64,000 bases of DNA from Lepidostoma basale (Eukaryota; Arthropoda; Insecta; Trichoptera; Lepidostomatidae), in contig JAHDVF020001349.1 in NCBI GenBank assembly GCA_022606425.2, positions 558,001 through 622,000 on the forward strand, given 5' to 3'. Below, one piece after another: positions 1 to 10,300 of the stretch (the first letter of the stretch is position 1; each line of letters starts with the position of its first letter). The notes beneath the pieces are model-generated. The model saw nothing but the letters and a program-made list of their open reading frames with translations, was not told the origin of the DNA and ran no database searches. Made by a program: the position numbers and the translations under genes.

Positions 1-58
1 GTCTTACATTATTGTCAAGGAATGGAAGACCAGTTAGGGTTGGGATTGTATTTATAAA
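1..58 (-). repeat. Fragment of a dispersed repeat (second copy near 58.4 kb)
   Basis: The first ~55 bases are the reverse complement of 58378-58436 with only a few differences. This is therefore a dispersed repeat running off the left edge. The class is not recognised. Confidence 0.6.
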
Positions 59-120
59 AAAAGTATTTTATAATGTTTTTATTATATTTTAACCTCACCT
101 AATACAACATCAAATTTTAT

Positions 121-264
121 TTAAGAAAATGCTAACAATGAAAGCTAAAATGGCAGTGCACAATGGTGTTCTTGTACCCATCCTTATATATGAAAGCAAA
201 GCATGGAACTGGCAAAAGATGGATAAATGTAGAATAAATGCAGTAGAAATGAGATTTCTTAGAC
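121..264 (+). mobile_element. Non-LTR retrotransposon fragment, family A
   Basis: The stretch translates in pieces to 'MKAKMAVHNGVLVP' and 'ESKAWNWQK', the same as part of the longer family-A copies at 5.5-6.7 and 50.2-51.0 kb. Only a short internal piece survives. It ends where a GC-rich, hAT-end-like fragment begins. Confidence 0.6.
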
Positions 265-365
265 CATAGGTTTTCAACGGGGGCGGTAACGCCCCCCAGT
301 GGGCGATGGAGCTATCTATCGGGGCGGTAGCGGCAAATGCGGGATGTTGAGGCCGCCAAGGGGCG
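265..365. repeat. hAT-end-like fragment (CATAGGTT type)
   Basis: The sequence begins with CATAGGTTTTCAACGGGGGC and has short repeats of GGGGCGGTA and CCCCCAGTGGGCG. It resembles the tips at 17962 and 49686. No complete inverted-repeat pair is visible here, so it is a fragment at best. Confidence 0.35.
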
Positions 366-458
366 ACTAAGTCGTATCTATTTTTATAAATAATAATGAA
401 ATACTAATTAAATAAAACGATGTTTTTTAACTACTTCCACTTTTGTCTTTATTTAGAC

Positions 459-501
459 AGCGACCGGTTTCGCCAGGCTCGCTGGCATCGACAGACTGGT
501 A
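459..501 (-). ncRNA. Hammerhead-ribozyme-like motif, inverted Penelope copy
   Basis: This is the reverse complement of the motif at 4054-4094, in the inverted copy of the terminal repeat. It shows the same box (CUGUCGA), the same 5-bp helix (GCCAG/CUGGC) and GAAACCGGUC. Activity is not established; see the plus-strand entry. Confidence 0.4.
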
Positions 502-879
502 ACACTATTGTAAACTTAGTCCTTTATATACATACAGATCAGGGGTGGTAAACATGATTCTATACAAAAATAATCTTCAAATATTTATGTAAAATTTTTC
601 TGAATTTAACTATTGGTATTACAGGTATTCTTGGAGGTTCGTGTTTAATACAATGGGTTTTAATTTTTATTATCTCTTACATATTCATATATAATTTTTG
701 AAAAAATGGTAATTTTGTTTAAATTTTTACTGAATTTAAATATTATATGTTATAGTTCTTGGTCCGTAAGGTTGGCCGCGCCTTATTCGGTTTTCCCAAT
801 CCATATAGCTGCTAGGGTCTAGAATCAATCAAAAACACATTTTGGGCAGTAATCGATTCCAGGAATATTTTTTATTTCT

Positions 880-1833
880 TTATATGGGGTATAGCAACGG
901 GGAGTGCACAAACAGTATTTGGTCATTAAGAACTACTTGATCAGGGGTATTGTGTTTTAACCTATTTATTTCTAGAATTTCTAATTTGTTTAGTTTTTGA
1001 CTTTTTGGGCATTTATGCAAGATTTTAGCGTTTTCGGTTGGGTTAAATGTATGATTATTTTCAATAAGGTGGTTAGCAAAATTGGAGTTCGTTTTATTAT
1101 TTCTCCAACTTTGTATATGTTCCCCGATTCTAGTTTTGAAGGCCCTTCCTGTTTGGCCTACGTAACTAGCAGGACACGTACTGCAGTTAAGTATGTATGT
1201 GCCTGAATTTTGCATATTATCTTTTTTATCTTTATTGTTTACGATTAGATTTCCTAAAGTTTTATTATTATAACACGCTGTAATGCAGTTTTCTTCTTTT
1301 AAAACCCGTTTCAATTTATTATTTATATCACCTATGTATGATAATTTAGCCCATTTTGTTTTTTTGCCTGTATCTATTTCTTTAATAGTGAGGCTATTAC
1401 TGATTTCATTTATGACTAGTTTTTTATTTTTTCTGCGTATAAGGTTATCGACAAGTTTCTCATCATAACCGTTGTTTACTGCAATGGATTTAATAGTTAA
1501 TAATTCTTTTTGGTAATTGATTGTATTTAGGGGAACATGTAATAATCTGTGAATCAAGCTATGAAATACAGATAATTTATGTGAAGTGGGGTGCCTCGAC
1601 CTATTATGTATTATATTATCGCTATAAGTTTCTTTTCTATAAATATTGAATTCTAATTTATCTTTTACTATGTTAATTCCTATATCTAGAAAATTAATTT
1701 TCGATCCGCCAATCTCCATAGTAAATTTTATGTTTTGATTTATATTATTAAGTTCTATTAGGAATTTATCTAGTTGCCTTGGGGTACCTATCCATATGGC
1801 AAGGATATCATCGACATATCTTTTATATAAAAC
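880..1833 (-). pseudogene. Inverted truncated copy of the Penelope RT/GIY-YIG ORF
   Basis: Read on the minus strand it starts at the catalytic motif (YKRYVDDILAIW) and runs to the same C-terminal stop (…SPLLYPI) as the plus copy at 2223-3671. It carries the RT thumb and the GIY-YIG endonuclease domain (TYILNCSTC, then YVGQTGRAFKTRIGEH). RT motifs upstream of YVDD are missing, so it cannot encode a working RT. The protein sequence is the same as the plus copy's over the shared part, which points to a single insertion event rather than two. Confidence 0.85.
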
Positions 1834-1834
1834 T

Positions 1835-3671
1835 AACAAAGAGTGATTTTGAAAATTTAGCTATAGATGTGGATATTGCAATACCTAAAAATATGTCAAA
1901 TAAATATCGGTGCTCTAAACTCATCAAAAAAGAATTCATTAAATATAATACTAGCTCCCAACACTTAGACGAATCTAAAACAATAAAATCTATTAAATCT
2001 AAAATTAAATCGAACAACCTAATAATATCAAAAGCTGACAAAGGTAACAAAAGATGACTATATTAATAAAGTTAATGAGATGTTAACTTCAAATAACGTA
2101 ACTAGGGTAAATAAAGATCCAACCACTAAATTTTCCGCAGATGTTAAATTAATATTAAAAACGTGCAAAACCTTAATTAAAGATGAGGCACATATCAGAT
2201 ATTTAACAGTTATGAACCCACAATGTCCCCGCCTATATGGAAAGTTCATAAAGAAAATATGCCTATAAGGCCAATAGTCTCTTATAACTCTGCTCCAGCT
2301 TATAAACTAGCAAAATTTGCCAATAATTTACTAAAAAATACGTTACAATTCATACCTAAATTCAGTATAAAAAACTCACTTCAACTCATTAATGAACTTA
2401 AAAACTTTAAAATTCCTAAAAATGCCACATTAGTATCCTTCGACGTAGTTAGTTTGTTTACCAACATACCTACGGACGAACTTAAAATAACATTGGAAAC
2501 TTTCATGCAAAAAAGAAACCTAAACCCCTGTAAAAAGCTAGAAATTAAAAGAATATTAAATACGTGTATTGATCAAAACTTTTTTCAGTTCAATAATAAA
2601 TTTTACATTCACGATAAGGGACTAGGAATGGGGAGTCCCATTTCACCCATTTTAGCAGATTTTTTTATGGACCACATCGAAGATTCCATAAGTAAATTAA
2701 ATAGTTTCAGAAACGTCGCATTCTATAAAAGATATGTCGATGATATCCTTGCCATATGGATAGGTACCCCAAGGCAACTAGATAAATTCCTAATAGAACT
2801 TAATAATATAAATCAAAACATAAAATTTACTATGGAGATTGGCGGATCGAAAATTAATTTTCTAGATATAGGAATTAACATAGTAAAAGATAAATTAGAA
2901 TTCAATATTTATAGAAAAGAAACTTATAGCGATAATATAATACATAATAGGTCGAGGCACCCCACTTCACATAAATTATCTGTATTTCATAGCTTGATTC
3001 ACAGATTATTACATGTTCCCCTAAATACAATCAATTACCAAAAAGAATTATTAACTATTAAATCCATTGCAGTAAACAACGGTTATGATGAGAAACTTGT
3101 CGATAACCTTATACGCAGAAAAAATAAAAAACTAGTCATAAATGAAATCAGTAATAGCCTCACTATTAAAGAAATAGATACAGGCAAAAAAACAAAATGG
3201 GCTAAATTATCATACATAGGTGATATAAATAATAAATTGAAACGGGTTTTAAAAGAAGAAAACTGCATTACAGCGTGTTATAATAATAAAACTTTAGGAA
3301 ATCTAATCGTAAACAATAAAGATAAAAAAGATAATATGCAAAATTCAGGCACATACATACTTAACTGCAGTACGTGTCCTGCTAGTTACGTAGGCCAAAC
3401 AGGAAGGGCCTTCAAAACTAGAATCGGGGAACATATACAAAGTTGGAGAAATAATAAAACGAACTCCAATTTTGCTAACCACCTTATTGAAAATAATCAT
3501 ACATTTAACCCAACCGAAAACGCTAAAATCTTGCATAAATGCCCAAAAAGTCAAAAACTAAACAAATTAGAAATTCTAGAAATAAATAGGTTAAAACACA
3601 ATACCCCTGATCAAGTAGTTCTTAATGACCAAATACTGTTTGTGCACTCCCCGTTGCTATACCCCATATAA
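1835..3671 (+). pseudogene. Penelope-like reverse transcriptase with GIY-YIG endonuclease (two frameshifts)
   Basis: This is the main coding part of the Penelope element. The N-terminal part (about 1835-2052, …NNLIISKADKGN) lies in one frame. The next piece (2056-2222, DYINKVNEMLTSNNV…) lies in a second. From 2223 to the stop at 3669-3671 a third frame gives an uninterrupted 482 codons. In that frame are RT motifs FDVVSLFTNIP, GLGMGSPISPILAD and the catalytic YVDD (about residues 171-174). The GIY-YIG domain follows near residue 376 (TYILNC… YVGQTGR). Family knowledge: these proteins prime reverse transcription at a nick made by the GIY-YIG nuclease. The two frameshifts (near 2052 and 2222) and the missing N-terminus make this copy inactive. 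Confidence 0.87.
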
Positions 3672-4053
3672 AGAAATAAAAAATATTCCTGGAATCGATT
3701 ACTGCCCAAAATGTGTTTTTGATTGATTCTAGACCCTAGCAGCTATATGGATTGGGAAAACCGAATAAGGCGCGGCCAACCTTACGGACCAAGAACTATA
3801 ACATATAATATTTAAATTCAGTAAAAATTTAAACAAAATTACCATTTTTTTCAAAAATTATATATGAATATGTAAGAGATAATAAAAATTAAAACCCATT
3901 GTATTAAACACGAACCTCCAAGAATACCTGTAATACCAATAGTTAAATTCAGAAAAATTTTACATAAATATTTGAAGATTATTTTTGTATAGAATCATGT
4001 TTACCACCCCTGATCTGTATGTATATAAAGGACTAAGTTTACAATAGTGTTAC

Positions 4054-4094
4054 CAGTCTGTCGATGCCAGCGAGCCTGGCGAAACCGGTCGCTG
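4054..4094 (+). ncRNA. Hammerhead-ribozyme-like motif in Penelope terminal repeat
   Basis: A hammerhead layout can be drawn by hand. Helix I is CAGU (4054-4057) with GCUG (4091-4094). The box CUGUCGA is at 4058-4064, helix II is GCCAG/CUGGC (4066-4070/4076-4080), and GAAA is at 4081-4084. The palindrome ACCGGU (4084-4089) would act as a minimal helix III that pairs in a dimer, and the candidate cleavage site follows C4090. Two departures from the consensus stand out: the box has U where A6 (CUGAUGA) is expected, and U4065 is unpaired before helix II. Hammerhead motifs in Penelope terminal repeats are established, but activity of this variant is only inferred. Confidence 0.45.
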
Positions 4095-4494
4095 TCTAAA
4101 TAAAGACAAAAGTGGAAGTAGTTAAAAAACATCGTTTTATTTAATTATTATTTAAAATGAACTTCCATCAAGAGATTTCAGTAAAATCATTTGATTATCA
4201 TAATGAAATACTTTGAAAATACTCTTTTAATGATCAAATATTTTAATAAACAATCTATAATATAGTATATATAAACATTTCAGACAGATAACGAACAGAT
4301 CATATGTTTAATTTCGACTTTGTGATTATAAACAGACTTTTGGATTTTTGATTTTGAGTTGAAGTTGAAGTTCTCTGGGAAACAATGTGATAGTTAGTTA
4401 TTCTCAAATATATTCTATATACCTTAGAATATAAAGAATTCAGAGTCCTGCTGATACTAATAAATCTTTTAAAGTAAAGTCTTCTTATTCTTTT

Positions 4495-5230
4495 TGTCCT
4501 TTCACACCTCCGTGGTGCATAGGGCGTCAAGGAACCTTCTCCACCCGACTCTATCGCATGCCTGATGCCTAACATCATCCCAAGTGAGGCCTGCTGCCTT
4601 AACCTCGTCCTGCAGGGCTCTTCTCCAGGTGGCTCTAGGTCTGCCTCACTTTCTCTTTCCCCCATAGAGGACCAGTCTAGTGCGCCCTGAGCGATGCAGG
4701 CTGGGTTCCGTCTCAGAGTGTGACCGATCCACTGCCATTTGCATCTACCGACTTGTTCTCTAATTGGCTTTTCGCCTGCCATGGTCCAGAGAACGGCATT
4801 TGACACTGTTTGGGGCCAATAGATTTTGAATATTGAGCGAAGGCACCTATTTATAAACACCTAGAGTTTACCAATAACGTCCGCGGTAGATTTCCAAGTC
4901 TCACATCCCTACAGCAGTACGCTTTTAACGCTACTGCTGAATATTTGGAGCTTGAGCTTTCTCAAAATGATACTGGAACGCCATACAGGGCGAAGCATAG
5001 CGAAAACTCCCCTTGCCTTGTTGAGTCTGCTAGCTACATCTTCCTCCGTACCTCCCGAGCCTGCTATCATACTACCGAGGTAGCAGATGCTGGTCGTGGT
5101 CACAAGGGGGACACCGTGGAGCAAAGTTGGGGTAGAGTCATTTGTGGACACTCGTACTACTGTCTTGGACATGTTAATATTCTCAATGAAGGCTCAATTC
5201 TGAATCCATTATCTTTTTCATTTTATCTAA
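4495..5230 (-). pseudogene. Non-LTR retrotransposon RT C-terminal region (RTE-like family Y), 5'-truncated
   Basis: On the minus strand this reads 'ICYLGSMIAGSGGTEEDVAS', then 'SSVKSVLLYGCETW', 'RKILRSIFKIYWPQT'-type sequence and 'KWQWIGHTLRRNPACIAQ', ending in a Pro/Arg-rich tail. This is the typical post-palm C-terminus of insect and other invertebrate RTE-like RTs. A longer second copy lies at 56640-57655. Stop codons and a frameshift (around 4655) break it. The catalytic YADD region is absent from this copy. Confidence 0.75.
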
Positions 5231-5529
5231 ACTAGTCTAACCTTAATAGAAATTTTGTCACTTGATACCTTCAATAGTGAGCAGCTGGAAATATACTGGA
5301 CAGTCCAACATATTCATTAAGTCTACACATCTGACTTCCAGTCTTTTCACTCGTCACTGGTCTCAACAGGACGTATACGCCTGTTGGCTCTGCCCACACT
5401 TAATACTGTGTCTAGTACCAATACAAATGTGCATAATAAACTGATTCTCTAAAACATCACGCTATGTTAATAATCAAATACATATCTTCGATTATCTTTA
5501 AAGAAAACATGGAATTTAAATATTATTAC

Positions 5530-6209
5530 TATGGTGTCGAGAATGTATGAGGTATGCAAGTCAAACGATTTAATGAAGAATGTCGGAATATCAAAGGTGA
5601 TAGTTTTTGAAAGGGAAAAGCAAATGACAGCTTGTAAGATAAGTGTGAACAAATAGATCTTGGAAGCAGGTGAGTGAATTAGTGTATTTAGGTAGTATGT
5701 TCACAGCGGGTGGCCAAACGGATAGTGACGTCGAAAGAAGGGTTGGTGCTGATAACAAAGTGATTGGAACATTAAAATTAGTTATTGGAAACAAGAATTT
5801 ATCAATGAAAGCGAAAACGTCCGTTCACATGGAACTAGCAAAAGAAGAATGAGAGCAAAATAAATGTGGTAGAGAAAAGATCCCTAAGATGTGTGTGTAG
5901 TAGAATGATGTACGACAGAATCTCAAATGCTGATATAATAAAGGAATGTAGAGCAGAATAAGGTATTATGAATAAAATTATGAAAGCACCGCTGCATTGG
6001 TTCGTACATATGGAGCGCATGGATGGAGAAAGAATGGTTAAAAAAGTATACGTTAACGATGTAAATGGAGTACAGAGTCGAGGTAGACCGAGGAAAACAT
6101 GGCATGATCAAATTAATCCAATTTTAAAGGTTGGTCATGTTAGAAGTCAGAAGAATCGACGTGCATGTATGACCCGTTGTATGAATGTGGAGGAAACTAG
6201 AGAGATGTG
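5530..6209 (+). pseudogene. Non-LTR retrotransposon tail, family A (interrupted by a hAT MITE)
   Basis: Pieces read 'YLGSMFTAGGQTDSDVERRVGA', 'IGNKNLSMKAKTSVH', 'RWFVHMERMDGERMVKKVYV' and '[12 protein letters not shown]'. This is the C-terminal tail of a non-LTR RT, with several frameshifts and a small deletion. The best parallel copy is at 50260-50990. It continues after the inserted element at 6654-6735 (…'RVEWSILSAYP'-like remnant, then the ACGGC.TGATGGTTTG end). Confidence 0.7.
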
Positions 6210-6216
6210 TCAGGAT

Positions 6217-6653
6217 TAGGGATGTGCGATCTGCTCACGAGTTAACTCAAAGAGTCGACTCACTTTAGTGAGCGAGTGAGCGATGATTCATAAAAAAAGA
6301 GCAGCAGCTCAATGATCCGCTGGGTGAATCGTAAATTATCGCAAAAGTGTCGACTCTTTTGTGAGCTCTTTAAGGGATCTGAGCTGAACGGTTCCGTTCA
6401 GCAAAGTGAGCCGACTCTTTTTAATAATTCATGGTTCACCATTTTGAGTCGTTCGTAATTGAATTTCTAAAACGAGCTAAAGAAAAAGGTCGCCGCTGAT
6501 TTTCTGCAATGTTGCAAAATTGGAGAATCAGAAATTCATTTTTACGAACGACTCAAAATGGTGAACCACGAATTATTAAAAAGAGTCGGCTCACTTTGCC
6601 GAACGGAACCGTTCAGCTCAGATCCCTTAAGTGATTCATTTTGCCCATCCCTA
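6217..6653. mobile_element. hAT-type foldback MITE with 8-bp TSD
   Basis: The element is bounded by an exact 8-bp duplication, GTCAGGAT (6209-6216 and 6654-6661). Its ends are TAGGGATGTGC on the left and, reversed, TAGGGATGGGC on the right. The interior is itself an inverted repeat: 6370-6460 pairs with 6538-6635, including AAAAAGAGTCGGCTCACTTTG. The 8-bp duplication and TAGGG tips fit non-autonomous hAT elements. No transposase is encoded. It was inserted into a family-A retrotransposon tail, so it is younger than that copy. Confidence 0.85.
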
Positions 6654-6735
6654 GTCAGGATAGAGTGGTCCATTCTGTCTGCCTACCCCTGTGGAAAAAC
6701 GGCATGATGGTTTGTTTGTTTAATGTTAATAATTA
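6654..6735 (+). mobile_element. Family-A retrotransposon tail, continuation after the MITE
   Basis: After the second GTCAGGAT the family-A sequence resumes (AGAGTGGTCCATTCTGTCTGCCTACCCC) and ends in the family's ACGGCATGATGGTTTGTTTG 3' end. Confidence 0.6.
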
Positions 6736-6990
6736 TATTGTGTCATGGACCTCCTGGAATTTACCATGGAATGATGTGGTGCGGGTCGGTGACGGTTTAG
6801 CGTCTCTCGGGATAATTAGAGGTGGAATTATATATTTTCACTGATAAGACCTTGTGATTTTCTCCTCGTCTCGTATATTTAAAGTTTACTGTTTAGCTTT
6901 CTGGGATGATCTGACGGTTCTCAGATCTGAGAGGGCTATATAAAGGCTACGGGTACGTAGGGACGCTATCCTTGAATAAGAGTGTGGTAA
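6735..6990 (+). repeat. Dispersed repeat F, possible solo-LTR fragment
   Basis: This block is closely similar, in reverse complement, to 43715-43990. It starts TGTCATGGACCTCC and contains GGGCTATATAAAGGC, a TATA-box-like string. The pattern would fit an LTR, but no flanking duplication or pol gene is visible, so the class is uncertain. Confidence 0.45.
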
Positions 6991-7282
6991 ACAAAATGCC
7001 TATGGCCTAATCTCAAAGGAATTCGTATGTTAGAAAAATGCGTAGTTTAAAGTATCAAAGAAAAGCATTGTTCCCGATAGTATAATACATTACACCATGC
7101 TTTTGTTCTCGATATTGGTCAACCGAAATGGGTCACCCGAAATGGATCAGAATACATTACAATTGATTCAACCTCACCTTAATTTACCTAACATAATCTA
7201 TAAATTATTATGCGAATAGATGTTGTAATCATTGTGTTATGATGCATTACATCCATTTTAATTTTTTGTTTTTCGTTTTCAG

Positions 7283-7341
7283 ATATGGAACCATCACCTC
7301 GACGAAAGCCATTTTAGACAAGAACACAAATAAATGTAAAG
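7283..7341 (+). CDS. shep: shep/RBMS exon: RRM1 middle
   Basis: A pyrimidine-rich acceptor (TTTCGTTTTCAG) is followed by A-TAT-GGA, giving [19 protein letters not shown] and then G before GTAAAA. The upstream exon must end in phase 2. The downstream partner at 11614 supplies GC to finish the glycine. It is nearly identical to the RBMS RRM1 segment, so the exon call is strong despite its 59-nt length. Confidence 0.9.
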
Positions 7342-10300
7342 GTAAAAATAAATATGAGGGCAAGACATAACCCAGCGCTGCCATGTCTCTATAACAATCC
7401 ACAATAATCTTAAATTCACCACTTTCAAAGTCATTCCTTGTTTAAACTAATAACTAAAATATTTCTTAAATTGTAAAGTAATATAATAAATCTAATTTAA
7501 CCTTGGATTTTTGTATGTTCAACATACAAGTATAATATATAACCTCGTGAGATTGTTTTAGTTGAGAGATTCAATTGGAAATGAAATATTTGTGTTGATT
7601 GTGATTTGCCAACAATCGACACGTTATAGAGACAGCTGTGGTTATATTATGAGTTGCAATCATCCATCAAGTATTCTTTTCCTCATTTAATTAGTCTTGT
7701 GTTTTCATCTTTCTCTTTTTGTCATTTTTTTCATATTCTGTATACATTACATACACCATATATTTTTCTTAATTTATTTTCATAGTAGATATTGGATACT
7801 TATGTATGAAAGTGAAGCATGGAACTGGAAAAAGAAGGATGATAGTAGAAATTGGATATCTTAGACTAATGTATGAAAAAATCTGTGTTTGATGTGGAAT
7901 GAAAATATAATAAGTAAATGCAGTACGAATGAAAGTGTTATGAGCAAAATGACACATCGAAAAAATTAATGAAGAATGAATGATTAAAAAAAAGTATATG
8001 TTAATGGTGTAAATGGAACAAGAAATAGATAAAGACCAAGGAAAACGTGGTATGATCAAATAAATGAAATATTGAATTTCGACCATGTGAAATGTCGGTC
8101 AAATCGATGTGCGTGCATGACACGATGTATGATTGTTGAGAAAGCAAGAGATTTATGTCAGGAAAGAACAGCGTGGTGGTCCATTGTTTCTGCCTACTCC
8201 GAGGGGAGATGGCTTGATGGTCAATTAGTTTAGTAGATATTTTTCACATGCAATTAATTTTCTTCGTAGATTTATACGTAATTAATGTTTGTTTGTAAGT
8301 TTTTTTAAAAGAATTACTATTGTAGGTTTTCTTCTCACTCATTTAGATTGAAGCCTTTTTCATATTTCATTTTTATCGTAGATTTTTTTCATATATAGAC
8401 AGTTTTTTTTAATTTTACTTATAGTTTATATTGGCAATAACAGCCTGGGATATTTCTCACTCTGTAATCATATCTAATCCCTATTTCTTTATTTTAGTTT
8501 TGGGGAAAATTTAATTAACATTCTATAGTCCATGACAAAATTTCCAATCATTGACACTAATGGTACTGATAAATTATTTTTCTGACATTTATATTTCCCT
8601 ATTAATTAAGCATACCATGTTTTCAAATTGATTTGTCTTTCTGATAAGGGTTAAAAAATTACCCATTCTCTTAGCAAAATTCAATTTATTTGTGACACAC
8701 AAATACTTTTTTTTTTCATCATATGGACTGATTGTTTTTAATAGAGTTTCGAAATTAAATTTTGCATTTCTAACGAATACAGTTATGCATTGAAAAATAA
8801 CTGTAATTATGAGTGCTTTTGTAAAACCATAAAGTTTAAAAGAAAAAAAATATGCTAAATGCGTTTCAATGCGAAAATAATACTGAGGACTCATAAGGTT
8901 ATTGTAAACCTGTTTATCAAATTGTGCATTTCTCTTTCTTAATTTATATTCTGGAATATTGAGTATCCTCATTATTTCTGCAATTCATTCATCACCATTT
9001 TTTAATTTGTAGTGTTATGCTTGCTCGTGCCCTGTTAACTAATTATATTTTCTATCTTCAGTTCATCCAACTGTTTCATTTGTGTAGTTCATGTCACTAT
9101 TATACAAATGCATTTGTTTTTTAAAAACCTATTTTGTTTATGAGTGATTCAAAAGACACGGTTGGATGACCAAATTAGGTTTGTAAATATAAATATTTCC
9201 ATTTAAATTTCACTTAAAGGGTGTTAGTTGTCAAATATAAAATAGTTTATATTCTGAATGAATAATTATGTTTTGGATGTTTGTAAAATCAAACACTTAA
9301 TATGCATATTTAACCCTTAAACCACCAAGACCGTCTACAGACGGTCATCACCAAAATATAATTCAATTCAAACTCTAAAATTGTTGCGCTTTAACCATCA
9401 AGGCAGATTTTCGTCGATAAAATTCCCTACCAAAGTATAAAGGTTTGAACACGCTTAGTCGCGTAGTTTGATTGTTATGGTCATTTCTGTTAAGATTTTC
9501 GGGTAAACGGACGAAATAATTGTTTGTGATTGTGGTGCAAATTAAAATTACAAAAAAAATATATTCGAACTGCTCAATTCAATTGGGAATTTTTGAGGTG
9601 AGTTGTTTGATCTCATATTTTGATAGTTTGTTATTAGTTTGATTAAAAAAAAGTTTTTTTTTGTAAGAAACGCGAGTTTTATGAACACCTTCTACAGACG
9701 GTCTTAGTGGTTTGTCTGGAAAAAAATCCGCATTTTATATATTTTCTTTCAAAATTTGCTTTCATATTTTTATTTAATTTTAACGTTCTATTGTAATTTT
9801 TTGTGTATTCGGGATTTTAGAAAATGTCACGATGAAACGATAGACAGAAAACGTTCAAACTTTCTTCAATGAGTGATGAACAAATTAAAAACTTCATGGA
9901 TTCGGTCGAAACTGATGATGAATGCGCAGATTTTAACGACAGTTTCGAAGATCCAGATTATCATTGCGATGAACTTCAACATGAAGATAATACAATACTT
10001 AACAACTGCTTGCAACTTATGCACTCTTCCTCGCTTGGAAACGCAATTGATTTTTCACTGAACGTTAGCAATTTGAGTTTGAGTGAAATCGATGAACAAA
10101 GGGATGAATACGACGCTTCAGAATGAAATTGTTATTAAATCAATTCCAATACTTCAAGAACCTCAAACAGAAATGACAACCTCAATGCCACAGGGTGAAG
10201 TTGCAGTTCAAGCACAACGACCACAGACAGAATCAAAAATGTCGTTTAAGCTAAAGAAAAGAGCTTGATCACCATTACCAAGTGTAGAAGCTTCTGGACC

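Larger units (their letters stand above)
406..4199 (+). mobile_element. Penelope-like element, plus-strand copy joined to an inverted truncated copy
   Basis: The insertion consists of a minus-strand 3' part (about 406-1832) joined head to head with a longer plus-strand copy (about 1833-4199). The two are near-identical inverted repeats over ~1.4 kb covering the RT C-terminus, the GIY-YIG domain and the 3' terminal region. It is flanked by the same 13 bases, ATAATGAAATACT, at 393-405 and 4200-4212, which I read as a target-site duplication. Inverted, 5'-truncated partial copies are characteristic of Penelope elements. The minus copy starts inside the RT palm, just upstream of the YVDD motif. 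Confidence 0.88.

Noticed and set aside
8589..8972. 127-codon gene
   Set aside because: AT-rich, no domain, no splice context, and biased towards Lys, Asn and Phe as expected by chance.
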